Shown one piece after another: positions 54,131 to 61,959 of a stretch of DNA of 62,594 bases. The stretch lies in assembly GCA_947459635.1 (NCBI GenBank), contig CANHEA010000005.1, positions 1 to 62,594 on the forward strand, written 5' to 3'. The notes under the pieces were generated by a model. That model saw only the letters and a list, made by a program, of their open reading frames with translations. It did not search any database and was not told the origin of the DNA. A program made the position numbers and the translations under genes. Position 1 is the stretch's first letter; each line of letters starts with the position of its first letter. The stretch comes from Flavobacteriaceae bacterium (GTDB lineage Bacteria; Bacteroidota; Bacteroidia; Flavobacteriales; Flavobacteriaceae).

Positions 54131-54836
54131 TCTAATTGCGGTGTGTAGCGTTCTAGAGACGAAGGCACAGGACAAAAAGCCAGATAGTATACCGACAAAA
54201 ACGTATCGATATGGTGTTCGTGTTGGCGTCGATGTATCGAAGATTGCCCGCGCCTTTTACGAAAAAGATTATAAAGGCTTGGAATTGGTTGGTGATTATC
54301 GTTTGACTAAAAAATATTATATCGCTGGCGAGTTGGGAAATGAAGAAAAAACAGTGAATGATGAGCGACTTAATTTTACTACTAAAGGAACTTTTTTCAA
54401 AGTTGGTTTTGATTATAACTTATACGAGAACTGGCTCGACATGGAAAATATGGTGTATATCGGGGCACGTTACGGTGTGAGTTCGTTTAGCCAAACATTG
54501 AATTCCTATAAAGTCTATGATCGCTATCCTTACTTTGGATTTCCGCAAAATATAGAGTCTGGAGAAAAATTTACCGGATTGTCTGCACAGTGGATTGAAA
54601 TATTATTGGGTGTCAAAGCCAAAGTAATCAATAATTTTTACGTTGGTTTTAGTTTCCGTGTCAATAAACTGTTTACCAACAAACGACCAGATAACTTTGA
54701 TAATCTTTTTATTCCAGGTTTCAATAGGACTTACGACGGTACTTTTGGCGCTGGATTTAATTATACGGTTTCTTATTTTATCCCGATTTATAAAAAGAAA
54801 GCGGTGGTTCCGGTTGTTCCGGCTAAGAAGAAATAA
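54096..54836 (+). CDS. DUF6048 outer-membrane-like protein
   Basis: 246 residues with a signal peptide ending near TKAQD. The rest is a series of amphipathic beta strands (YRYGVRVGVDVSKIAR, then GDYRLTKKYYIAGELG, FFKVGFDYNLYENW, and a last FNYTVSYFIPIY), consistent with a small beta barrel. Family DUF6048 has no known function. Its ATG lies within the end of the DUF6452 gene, so the two are coupled and may form a surface lipoprotein plus barrel pair (inference). The C-terminal KKKAVVPVVPAKKK is a short basic tail. Confidence 0.85.
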   Translation: MKMKHTLAFLFSLIAVCSVLETKAQDKKPDSIPTKTYRYGVRVGVDVSKIARAFYEKDYKGLELVGDYRLTKKYYIAGELGNEEKTVNDERLNFTTKGTFFKVGFDYNLYENWLDMENMVYIGARYGVSSFSQTLNSYKVYDRYPYFGFPQNIESGEKFTGLSAQWIEILLGVKAKVINNFYVGFSFRVNKLFTNKRPDNFDNLFIPGFNRTYDGTFGAGFNYTVSYFIPIYKKKAVVPVVPAKKK

Positions 54837-54844
54837 AGTTGGAA

Positions 54845-54926
54845 TTTGAAGATTTGAAAATTTGAAGATTTGAAAATGATTTTTGTTTCAATTTAGAACA
54901 TTTTCAAATTTCCTCATTTTCAAATT
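54845..54926. repeat. Inverted octad arrays between convergent genes
   Basis: The left arm (54845-54876) has TTTGAAGA and TTTGAAAA alternating every 8 bases. The right arm (about 54900-54926) is the inverted match (ATTTTCAA, ATTTCCTC, ATTTTCAA). The arms can pair across about 25 bases. It lies between the DUF6048 gene and a convergent small gene, in the position of a terminator. Confidence 0.65.
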
Positions 54927-55161
54927 ACTTAATCACTTTCACGCCTTTCATAAAAATCCATTTCATAAACAACTTCTCCCCGTCTTTGGTTTTGACGGCT
55001 TGAAACTGTGGCGACAGTAAAGTTCCAACCACAAATGCTGTCAACGAAATCCAAATGCCCGTTAAGTTGGTGTATTTCCCAATAAGAAATCGAAAACCAA
55101 TAAATAAGATTCCGAAACAAAGTAATTGGAAAAGAAAAGATCTCAGTTGCAATTTTGTCAT
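54925..55161 (-). CDS. Small two-helix membrane protein
   Basis: 78 residues. Two hydrophobic segments (about 10-27 and 32-50) are followed by a basic and acidic tail (AVKTKDGEKLFMKWIFMKGVKVIK). No recognised domain. It lies 16 bases downstream of the THUMP methyltransferase gene in the same direction and is probably cotranscribed. Confidence 0.7.
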   Translation of the reverse strand: MTKLQLRSFLFQLLCFGILFIGFRFLIGKYTNLTGIWISLTAFVVGTLLSPQFQAVKTKDGEKLFMKWIFMKGVKVIK

Positions 55162-55177
55162 AATTGTAAATTTCTAA

Positions 55178-56347
55178 TTATTCATTATCAATAGAATTAA
55201 ACTTCGCTCGCTTGCTACCTTCGTACATTTCGTATTTCACCAAACGCGCTTCCAAACTTCCGTTGAACAATTTGATTTTACGAGAAGGTTTCAAACCTAC
55301 AAATTTCAAAGCTTCAAGATTGGCTGTGATAAACCATGCGTTGGTTCCAGGATAATTCTGTTTCAAAGTATCTCCGATTTCTCGGTAAAAACGTTCCATT
55401 TCAATATCTAAACGTTCACCATACGGTGGATTAAAAACCATATGCAACGGGCCTTTACTTTCTTTCTCGGTATCAAAAAAGTTTTTCTCCTGAATCGTGA
55501 TATATTCTTCTAAGTTCGCATTTTTAATATTGTCTTTCGCTTTCAAAACAGCACTTGGCGCTTTGTCATAACCTTTGATGGTGTAGTGAAATTCGCGGAC
55601 TTTCTTCAACAACGAATCCATAATTTGGTCGAACAAATCGTTGTCCCAGTCGTTCCACTTTTCAAAAGCAAATTCTTTTCGGTTGATGTTCGCGGGAATA
55701 TTGCACGCAATCATCGCTGCTTCTGCCAAAATGGTTCCGCTACCGCACATGGGATCTAAAAAATCGCCTTGACCTTCCCAACCGGAAAGTAATATCATAC
55801 CGGCGGCTAAGACCTCGTTGATCGGCGCAATATTCGTCGCCGTCTTATAACCACGTTGGTGCAAAGAAACACCCGACGTATCCAAAGCAACGGAAACCTG
55901 ATCTTTATCGATGTGAATATTGATGCGTAAATCCGGATAATCTTTGTCAACACTCGGACGCTGTCCAGTCTTATTTCTAAACTGATCGACAATCGCATCC
56001 TTACATTTTTGTGCCACAAACTGCGAATGTTTGAAATAATCTGAATGCACCGTCGTATCAATCACGAAGGTTTGATTCGAATTCATATACTCCGACCATT
56101 TGATTCCAGAAATGCCTTTATACAAAGCGATATCGGTGTTAGCCCGGAAATAATAAATGGGTTTCAAGATCTTCAAAGCCGTTCGCAAAGACAGATTTGC
56201 TTTGTACATAAAACCTTTGTCGCCTTTAAAACTCACCATTCGAACACCTTCCTCAACGTCTTGTGCGCCTAACATTCTCAGTTCTTTAGCGAGTATTTCT
56301 TCAAAACCAAAAAAGGTTTTGGCAATCATTTTAAAATTATTTTCCAT
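55178..56347 (-). CDS. THUMP-domain RNA methyltransferase (RlmL N-terminal/Trm11-like)
   Basis: 389 residues from MENNFKMIAKTFFGFE. The longer frame adds MHRILDFA, but a -7 box overlaps that part. Residues 1-160 carry a THUMP RNA-binding domain, and the methyltransferase domain has DPMCGSGTILAEAAMI, FKGDKGFM and the catalytic NPPYGERL. It should make N2-methylguanosine in 23S rRNA or tRNA. E. coli RlmL carries an extra C-terminal domain that is absent here. Confidence 0.92.
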   Translation of the reverse strand: MENNFKMIAKTFFGFEEILAKELRMLGAQDVEEGVRMVSFKGDKGFMYKANLSLRTALKILKPIYYFRANTDIALYKGISGIKWSEYMNSNQTFVIDTTVHSDYFKHSQFVAQKCKDAIVDQFRNKTGQRPSVDKDYPDLRINIHIDKDQVSVALDTSGVSLHQRGYKTATNIAPINEVLAAGMILLSGWEGQGDFLDPMCGSGTILAEAAMIACNIPANINRKEFAFEKWNDWDNDLFDQIMDSLLKKVREFHYTIKGYDKAPSAVLKAKDNIKNANLEEYITIQEKNFFDTEKESKGPLHMVFNPPYGERLDIEMERFYREIGDTLKQNYPGTNAWFITANLEALKFVGLKPSRKIKLFNGSLEARLVKYEMYEGSKRAKFNSIDNE

Positions 56348-56367
56348 TGCAAAATCAAGTATTCGGT

Positions 56368-56375
56368 GCAAAAAT
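56368..56375 (-). promoter_or_regulatory. -7 box (TATTTTTG) for the THUMP methyltransferase gene
   Basis: Exact TAnnTTTG on the minus strand, 20 bases before the chosen ATG at 56347. Confidence 0.55.
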
Positions 56376-56416
56376 ACACTAAATTTGCCCGTTCAGAATT
56401 CAATGCAATAGAATAA

Positions 56417-57160
56417 ATGTCAAATTCTCAAAAACCTGCATCAGAAAATTGGTTCGCCTCTTGGTTTGATTCGCCCTATTATCACATTTTATATAAAGAA
56501 CGCAATTACCGTGAAGCGCAAATCTTTATGGATAATCTCACTCAATATCTCAATTTACCTGAACACGCAAAAGTATTGGACTTAGCCTGTGGAAAAGGAC
56601 GTCACGCCATCTATCTCAATCAATTGGGTTTTGATGTTGTAGGCGTTGATCTCTCCGAAAACAGCATCGTCATTGCCAACAAAAATGCCAACGCAACGTT
56701 GCATTTTCAAGTGCATGACATGCGACATTCCTTCGACGAAAAATTCGACGCTATTTTCAACTTATTCACCAGCTTCGGCTATTTCGAAAACGACGCAGAC
56801 CATCTGAAAACACTAGTTGCCATCAAAGAAAGTCTCACCGAATATGGCTTTGGCGTCATCGACTTTATGAACGTAAATAACGTAGTAGCCAACCTAGTTC
56901 CCGAAGAAACCAAGACGGTAGACAATATCGATTTTCACATCAAACGCTATCATATTGACGGCTATATTTATAAAGAAATCGACTTTGAAGACCAAGGTCA
57001 AAAATTTCATTTTACCGAAAAAGTACGTGCTTTTACGCTACAAGATTTTCAAGATTTGATGACCGAAGCAGGCATTTATCTTTTAGACATTTTCGGTGAT
57101 TATAAACTCAAGAAATTCCACAAGACTGATAGCGAACGTCTCATCATGATATTCAAATAA
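56417..57160 (+). CDS. Class I SAM-dependent methyltransferase (target unknown)
   Basis: 247 residues. Motif I is VLDLACGKGRHAIYL (about 54-68), then VVGVDLSENSIVIA and a FDAIFNLFTSFGYF stretch. This is a small-molecule type methyltransferase (methyltransf_25/ubiE-like) and has no RNA-binding domain. The substrate cannot be read. Its stop shares a base with the start of the ZIP transporter gene (TAATG), so they are coupled. Confidence 0.88.
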   Translation: MSNSQKPASENWFASWFDSPYYHILYKERNYREAQIFMDNLTQYLNLPEHAKVLDLACGKGRHAIYLNQLGFDVVGVDLSENSIVIANKNANATLHFQVHDMRHSFDEKFDAIFNLFTSFGYFENDADHLKTLVAIKESLTEYGFGVIDFMNVNNVVANLVPEETKTVDNIDFHIKRYHIDGYIYKEIDFEDQGQKFHFTEKVRAFTLQDFQDLMTEAGIYLLDIFGDYKLKKFHKTDSERLIMIFK

Positions 57161-57828
57161 TGAACTATCTATTGCCCTTTTTATCGGTGCTTATGGGTTA
57201 CGGCGTGGCTTTGTTCCTCCAACCCAAAAACAAAAAAAACCTCAAATTGCTGTTGGCATTTAGCGGGTCGTTTTTGTTGTCGCTCACCGTGGTTCATTTG
57301 TTGCCGGAAATTTATGAAAGCCCTTCCCACAATATTGGCATTTATATCATGGTCGGTATTTTGTTCCAGATTATTTTAGAATTTTTCTCTAAAGGTGCGG
57401 AACACGGACATGTGCACGGGCATGAAACGATGGTTCAAATTCCGTGGTTGCTGTTTTTCAGTTTGTGCATTCACGCTTTCTTGGAAGGTTTTCCAGTGAA
57501 TCGTCACCACAGTTTGGCTTGGGGCATTAGCATTCACCATTTGCCGATTGCGGTGATTCTGACTACTTTTTTTATCAAAAGTCAACTCAACAAAACGGCA
57601 ATTTTGTTCTTTATGCTCGCCTTCGCCATCATGACGCCACTCGGAACTTTGGTCGCCAATGAAGTGGGATTCCTTCAAGAATACTACACCGAAATCACGG
57701 CGATTGTAATTGGAATTCTTTTCCATATTTCGTCGACGATTATTTTCGAAAGTAGCGAAGGGCACAAATTTAATATTGCTAAAGTCTCGATGATTGTTTT
57801 GGGAATTTTGTTGGCTTATTTTATTTAG
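57160..57828 (+). CDS. ZIP-family metal transporter
   Basis: 222 residues, about seven to eight helices. A His-rich loop (HGHVHGHE) precedes the helix with HAFLEGFP; the next has GISIHHLPIAVIL with conserved His pairs, matching ZIP TM4-TM5 metal sites. It imports Zn or Fe into the cytoplasm. It begins on the last base of the preceding stop codon. A compact palindromic repeat follows the stop. Confidence 0.88.
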   Translation: MNYLLPFLSVLMGYGVALFLQPKNKKNLKLLLAFSGSFLLSLTVVHLLPEIYESPSHNIGIYIMVGILFQIILEFFSKGAEHGHVHGHETMVQIPWLLFFSLCIHAFLEGFPVNRHHSLAWGISIHHLPIAVILTTFFIKSQLNKTAILFFMLAFAIMTPLGTLVANEVGFLQEYYTEITAIVIGILFHISSTIIFESSEGHKFNIAKVSMIVLGILLAYFI

Positions 57829-57833
57829 TTGTT

Positions 57834-57923
57834 GGGCGTGACCACAAGGGTCGGGCACCTGAGGCGAATGCCGAACTGGCGAAGCAATACGCAGTACGCG
57901 GTACTTGCTCCTATCCCTCACGC
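57834..57923 (+). repeat. Dispersed palindromic element of a second family (GGGCGTGA ... TCACGC)
   Basis: Starts GGGCGTGACC, ends CTATCCCTCACGC, with outer complementary ends (GCGTGA/TCACGC) and a small inner hairpin (GACC-ACAA-GGGTC). Differs from the REP-like family but ends with a related TTGCTCCTATCC segment. It occupies most of the 225-base gap before murQ. Confidence 0.6.
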
Positions 57924-57999
57924 AAATCTGTATTACATTTCAAATCAATTTTAAAATCAAAAATCTATGCACCTCCCCGACTTTGCGAGCAAAAAACAC

Positions 58000-58007
58000 T
58001 ATTTTTG
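58000..58007 (+). promoter_or_regulatory. -7 box (TATTTTTG) for murQ
   Basis: Exact TAnnTTTG. Predicted start near 58012, just before the heptad array, so the 42-base leader is nearly all array. Confidence 0.6.
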
Positions 58008-58014
58008 AAAGTCA

Positions 58015-58049
58015 AAAAATCACAAATCCAAAATCGCAAATCGTAAATC
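58015..58049 (+). repeat. Heptad-phased array forming the murQ leader
   Basis: Five 7-base units each ending AATC (AAAAATC, ACAAATC, CAAAATC, GCAAATC, GTAAATC) end 4 bases before the ATG. GTAAATC is the reverse complement of the GATTTAC word in the truA and terC arrays. Confidence 0.65.
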
Positions 58050-58053
58050 CCAC

Positions 58054-58869
58054 ATGTCCTTCATCAAAACCACCGAACAATCTTCCAAATACGAAGCCCT
58101 CGAGAAAATGTCGGTAGCTGACTTGCTCAGCAACATCAACCAAGAAGACCAAACCGTGCCGTTAGCAGTGGCGAAAGTACTGCCGCAAATCGAAAAATTG
58201 GTACAAGAAATTGTTACTAAAATGAAACTCGGTGGCCGTTTGTTTTATATCGGAGCTGGAACTTCAGGTCGACTCGGAATCGTCGATGCATCCGAATGTC
58301 CACCGACTTTTGGCGTGCCTTTCGATCTCGTCAACGGGATCATCGCTGGCGGTGACAAAGCCATCCGTCGTGCGGTAGAAAATGCTGAAGACAATACTAC
58401 GCAAGCGTGGCTCGATTTGCAAGAACATCAAATTAACAGCAATGATGTTGTCATCGGAATTGCAGCGTCAGGAACCACGCCTTACGTCATTAGTGGATTG
58501 GAAAAATGCAATGAAAATAATATCGTGACTGGTTGCATCACTTGCAATTTGGGAAGTCCATTATCGCAAACTGCGAAGTTCCCAATTGAAGTAGTCGTTG
58601 GCCCCGAATTCGTGACCGGAAGTTCCCGCATGAAAGCAGGAACCGCACAAAAACTTGTCCTCAATATGATATCTACAGCCACCATGATCCAACTCGGGAA
58701 AGTCAAAGGCAACAAAATGGTCGACATGCAACTCAGCAACGACAAACTCGTCGATCGCGGCGTAAAGATGATTATGGGTGAAATTGCTGTCTCGTATGAG
58801 GAAGCATCAGCGCTATTGCAACAACATGGCAGCGTTCGAAAAGCTGTTGATGCTTATAATTCAAATTAA
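58054..58869 (+). CDS. murQ: N-acetylmuramic acid 6-phosphate etherase
   Basis: 271 residues. SIS-domain motifs are GRLFYIGAGTSGRLGIVDASECPPTFG (about 62-88) and GIAASGTTPYVISGLE, followed by TGSSRMKAGTAQK. It cleaves the lactyl ether of MurNAc-6-P to give GlcNAc-6-P and lactate in peptidoglycan recycling. E. coli MurQ has about 300 residues; the C-terminal helical part is shorter here. The gene for the small membrane protein follows 1 base after the stop, in the same frame direction. Confidence 0.94.
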   Translation: MSFIKTTEQSSKYEALEKMSVADLLSNINQEDQTVPLAVAKVLPQIEKLVQEIVTKMKLGGRLFYIGAGTSGRLGIVDASECPPTFGVPFDLVNGIIAGGDKAIRRAVENAEDNTTQAWLDLQEHQINSNDVVIGIAASGTTPYVISGLEKCNENNIVTGCITCNLGSPLSQTAKFPIEVVVGPEFVTGSSRMKAGTAQKLVLNMISTATMIQLGKVKGNKMVDMQLSNDKLVDRGVKMIMGEIAVSYEEASALLQQHGSVRKAVDAYNSN

Positions 58870-58870
58870 A

Positions 58871-59170
58871 ATGTACTTATTCTACGCCATCATTGCGCTA
58901 ATTCCGATTCTAGGATTCCTAAGCGGATTTATTTTGCGAAAATGGAGCAGATTTAAACAATACGTTCTAGTTAACACAATCGTCCTAATTCTTTACAGTT
59001 TTGTAATTCTATATTCAGGCATTCACTTTTTCGAGCAAGATCCGTGGGAACTAAAAAAAATATTTTTATTCCTGTACCTAATTGCTTTTCATGCGCTAGG
59101 AAGTTTTATTTTTGCATTGCTATATCACTATAAATTTGCCAAAAGATGGGAATCGACAGAACACAATTAA
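58871..59170 (+). CDS. Three-helix membrane protein of unknown function
   Basis: 99 residues from the ATG at 58871. A longer frame starts inside murQ and is rejected. Hydrophobic segments lie at about 3-20, 31-50 and 65-88. No recognised domain. It starts one base after the murQ stop and overlaps the DUF6095 gene by 25 bases, so it is part of a compact operon. Confidence 0.75.
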   Translation: MYLFYAIIALIPILGFLSGFILRKWSRFKQYVLVNTIVLILYSFVILYSGIHFFEQDPWELKKIFLFLYLIAFHALGSFIFALLYHYKFAKRWESTEHN

Positions 59171-59376
59171 ACAAAGGCATCGGCAAATTGGCTTGGGCGT
59201 TACCGTTGTTACTTACTGGACCAGCGCTTTTATACAACGCGTTTATCAACAAAGGAAATGTCTGGCATTATTTGGTGTTAGGAATTGGAATCGCGATTTG
59301 CTTGGGCGGCGTATATCTGATGTTTATGGGTATCAAAACCATCGTAGATTGTTTGTTTGATAGCAACGACGACTAA
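59146..59376 (+). CDS. DUF6095 family membrane protein
   Basis: 76 residues: an N-terminal KGIGKLAWALPLLLTGPALLYNAF and a second helix with LGGVYLMFMGIKTIVDCLF match DUF6095, a small two-helix family of Flavobacteriia with no known function. Its stop (TAATGG) overlaps the start of the pentapeptide gene by one base, and its start overlaps the gene before it. Confidence 0.85.
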   Translation: MGIDRTQLNKGIGKLAWALPLLLTGPALLYNAFINKGNVWHYLVLGIGIAICLGGVYLMFMGIKTIVDCLFDSNDD

Positions 59377-59948
59377 TGGAAGACTTGCTCCACATCAATA
59401 AAACCTTTGAAAAGGTAGTGGCGATTGGCACCTCGATTCAACATAAGGAATTTGAAGGTTGTACGTTTAAACAATGTGACTTCTCCAATAGTGATTTCTC
59501 GAACAACACTTTTTTAGATTGTGAATTTATCGATTGTAATTTGTCGATGTGGCAAATTGCTAATACGAGTTTGCAGTCTGTCTCTTTTAAAAACTGCAAA
59601 GTGTTAGGCATTCAATTTCAAGGTTGTACGGACTTCTTGTTTCAAGTCAATTTTGAAGATTGCATTCTCGACTATGCGTCATTTGCCAATAAAAAAATGC
59701 CGAAAACAAAGTTTATTTCCTGCTCCATGAAAGAAGTCAATTTTGTCAGCACCAATTTGACTCAAGCAGTGTTTGATCATTGCAATTTGGAAAATGCCAT
59801 TTTTAATGAAACCCAATTGGCGGGCGCTGATTTTACAACAGCTGTTCATTATAAGATCAATCCTGAGTTTAATCCGATGAAGAAAGCTAAGTTTTCAACC
59901 ATAGGAATCATGGGACTTTTAGAACAATACGACATCAAAATAGAATAA
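59376..59948 (+). CDS. Pentapeptide-repeat protein
   Basis: 190 residues. Residues about 25-160 are pentapeptide-repeat units of the type A(D/N)LXX, for example CTFKQCDFSNSDFSNNTF and CEFIDCNLSMW, with many Cys at the variable position. They fold as a right-handed quadrilateral beta-helix. Such proteins may protect gyrase or act as structural DNA mimics; function here unknown. No signal peptide. Cotranscribed with the DUF6095 gene (shared base). Confidence 0.85.
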   Translation: MEDLLHINKTFEKVVAIGTSIQHKEFEGCTFKQCDFSNSDFSNNTFLDCEFIDCNLSMWQIANTSLQSVSFKNCKVLGIQFQGCTDFLFQVNFEDCILDYASFANKKMPKTKFISCSMKEVNFVSTNLTQAVFDHCNLENAIFNETQLAGADFTTAVHYKINPEFNPMKKAKFSTIGIMGLLEQYDIKIE

Positions 59949-59949
59949 C

Positions 59950-60528
59950 ATGGAAACAAGTGCTGCTTATATAGAAAGCGTTAAGAAGCAATTCCTCTAC
60001 TATAAAATGTTGGGAGAAAAAGCGATGCAACAACTCGAGCCTGAGCAATTGTTCTTTATGGCAAATGAAGACACGAATAGTATTGCCACGATTGTAAAGC
60101 ATTTGGCGGGCAATATGTTGTCGCGGTGGACGGATTTTATGACGACAGATGGCGAGAAAGAATGGCGTCAGCGCGATGCTGAATTTGAAAATGATTTGAC
60201 CACCAAAGCCGAAGTGATGCAACTTTGGGACAAAGGTTGGGATTGTTTTTTGTTTGCTTTGAATTCGATAGAACCAGAACACTTGGCACATATCATATAC
60301 ATTCGCAACGAAGGACATACGGTTATTGAGGCGATCAATCGGCAGTTGGCGCATTATCCGTATCACATTGGGCAAATCGTTTTTTCGGCGAAACAGTTGA
60401 AGCATAGTTCATGGGACAGTTTGTCGATTCCGAGAAACGCTTCGAGTAGTTACAACGCAGACAAATTTGCCAAAGACAAGAGCATTAAGAATTTTACGGA
60501 CGATGAATTAAATCGACTCAAACAATAA
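59950..60528 (+). CDS. DUF1572/DinB-like protein
   Basis: 192 residues. A DinB-type four-helix bundle is suggested by ATIVKHLAGNMLSRWTDFMT near residue 55 and by YPYHIGQIVFSAKQLKHSSWDSL near 137, where the His residues of metal-binding DinB proteins fall. DUF1572 members are Bacteroidota/Bacillota proteins of unknown function, possibly thiol-dependent transferases. One base downstream of the pentapeptide gene. Confidence 0.85.
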   Translation: METSAAYIESVKKQFLYYKMLGEKAMQQLEPEQLFFMANEDTNSIATIVKHLAGNMLSRWTDFMTTDGEKEWRQRDAEFENDLTTKAEVMQLWDKGWDCFLFALNSIEPEHLAHIIYIRNEGHTVIEAINRQLAHYPYHIGQIVFSAKQLKHSSWDSLSIPRNASSSYNADKFAKDKSIKNFTDDELNRLKQ

Positions 60529-60532
60529 TATT

Positions 60533-60598
60533 CTTTGCGCCTTTGCGCCTTTGCGAGAGAAGAAAAAATGGCTCGCCAAGCCGCAGAGCCACAAAGTT
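60533..60598. repeat. Inverted octad arrays (CTTTGCG type)
   Basis: The left arm repeats CTTTGCGC every 8 bases (60533-60556). The right arm, read on the minus strand, repeats CTTTGTGG, CTCTGCGG and CTTGGCGA every 8 bases (about 60573-60596). A short GGCTC/GAGCC stem lies at the centre. It is directly followed by a REP-like element. Confidence 0.6.
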
Positions 60599-60608
60599 TA
60601 ACCGACAG

Positions 60609-60688
60609 CCCTAGCCCTGATGGTAACGGCATCCTTTTGTTCTGGCGTTCAGAACAAAAGATATAGTGAACAGCAGGAACAAGCTCCT
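60609..60688 (+). repeat. REP-like dispersed palindrome, second near-identical copy
   Basis: Same conserved ends and the same perfect 11-bp stem and 5-base loop as the copy at 9179-9257, with a few differences in the flanks. It lies 30 bases before the small lipoprotein gene. Confidence 0.8.
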
Positions 60689-60718
60689 AAAAATGAACCT
60701 GAAATAAATTCAGTTTAA

Positions 60719-61093
60719 ATGAAAAAAATATTGATATTCCCTTTGCTTTTGATACTACTCTCGTGCTACGATGTGGCGCGTGATTGCAAAGATTTTAAAA
60801 CCGGAACCTACCAATCAGAAATTACGATTAATGGTGTCAAACATACTACCACTTCTATTAGAACTGATTCTTTGGTCATTGAAACGTATAAAGGCAAGAC
60901 CGACACGGCTTCGATTCGTTGGGTGAACGATTGCGAGTATATTTTGCGGAAAATACACCCAAAAAATATGGCGGAACAAAAAGCAATTTCGATACGAATT
61001 TTGACAACTTCGAAAAATTCCTATACTTTTGAATTCGGTGCCGTTGGTGGTGATGCCAAACAAAAAGGAACCGCTTTTCTAATTAATAATTAA
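60719..61093 (+). CDS. Small lipoprotein (often misnamed DNA topoisomerase IV)
   Basis: 124 residues. The signal peptide ends LLILLSCYDV, a lipobox with Cys16. The mature part is a small beta-rich domain (FKTGTYQSEITINGVKHTTT, then SYTFEFGAVGGDAKQKGTAFL). Relatives have been labelled topoisomerase IV because they lie near parC, but no such sequence is present. Function is unknown. Its last codons already belong to the following heptad array. Confidence 0.8.
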   Translation: MKKILIFPLLLILLSCYDVARDCKDFKTGTYQSEITINGVKHTTTSIRTDSLVIETYKGKTDTASIRWVNDCEYILRKIHPKNMAEQKAISIRILTTSKNSYTFEFGAVGGDAKQKGTAFLINN

Positions 61094-61171
61094 CAGTTAA
61101 TAATTAATAATTGAAGATTTACGATTTTTGATTTACGAATCTGTAGTCGATAACCAACAACAAATAACTAA
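61081..61171 (+). repeat. Heptad-phased array before terC
   Basis: Thirteen 7-base units run without a break, first AATTAAT-type, then GATTTAC and GATTTTT, then units rich in AAC such as TAACCAA and CAACAAA. It ends 5 bases before the terC ATG. The first unit lies within the end of the lipoprotein gene. Confidence 0.75.
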
Positions 61172-61176
61172 TTACC

Positions 61177-61959
61177 ATGTCTGAAATTTTATCAAACCCG
61201 AATGCTTGGATTGCCTTATTTACATTGACATTTTTGGAAATTGTATTGGGCATCGACAACATCATTTTTATCTCGATTGCCACAGGCAAATTGCCAGTCG
61301 AACAACGCAAAAGAGCCACTAAAATCGGAATGTTCTTGGCGATGTTTATGCGGATCGCGCTGTTATTGGGGATTACGGTCTTGATCGCAATGAAAGAACC
61401 GTGGTTGAGTTTTCATTGGAGTTGGTTGAGCGCGGATATTTCTGGGCAGAGCTTGATTTTAATGCTTGGCGGACTGTTTTTGATTTATAAAAGCACCAAA
61501 GAAATACACGAGAAAGTGGACCAAAAAGGCGAAGAAGAAAAGGAAATGAAGACTTCGGCAGCCAAGTCCTTTGGTAGTGTGATTTTTCAAATTATTTTGA
61601 TTGATTTGGTGTTTTCATTCGATAGTATTTTGACTGCTGTTGGGATGACCAATGGTGTCGAAGGCGCGTTAATTATTATGATTGCAGCCGTTGTTATTTC
61701 TGTTTTGATTATGATGCAGTTTGCGGTACCAGTGGGGACTTTTGTCAATAAACATCCTTCAATTCAGATTTTAGGTTTGTCGTTTTTGATATTGATTGGC
61801 TTTATGTTAGTCACTGAAAGCGCGCATTTGGCGAATGCTTCTTTCTTCGGAAACCACGTTGATGTCGTGCCGAAAGGCTATTTATATTTTGCGATTTCCT
61901 TCTCTTTGTTGGTGGAAGTGTTGAATATGAAAATGTCGAAGAAGAATAAGAAAGAATAG
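61177..61959 (+). CDS. terC: TerC-family membrane protein
   Basis: 260 residues, about seven helices. TerC signatures are EIVLGIDNIIFISIATGKL (about 22-40) and LIDLVFSFDSILTAVGMTNG (about 145-164), which contain the conserved acidic residues. Members (Alx, YceF-like) export Mn or act with membrane protease in stress. Convergent with parC across a strong palindrome. Confidence 0.92.
   Translation: MSEILSNPNAWIALFTLTFLEIVLGIDNIIFISIATGKLPVEQRKRATKIGMFLAMFMRIALLLGITVLIAMKEPWLSFHWSWLSADISGQSLILMLGGLFLIYKSTKEIHEKVDQKGEEEKEMKTSAAKSFGSVIFQIILIDLVFSFDSILTAVGMTNGVEGALIIMIAAVVISVLIMMQFAVPVGTFVNKHPSIQILGLSFLILIGFMLVTESAHLANASFFGNHVDVVPKGYLYFAISFSLLVEVLNMKMSKKNKKE

Noticed and set aside
60719-61093. Annotation as DNA topoisomerase IV
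   Set aside because: The protein is a 124-residue lipoprotein with a lipobox and no topoisomerase motif; the real parC is at the right edge on the other strand.
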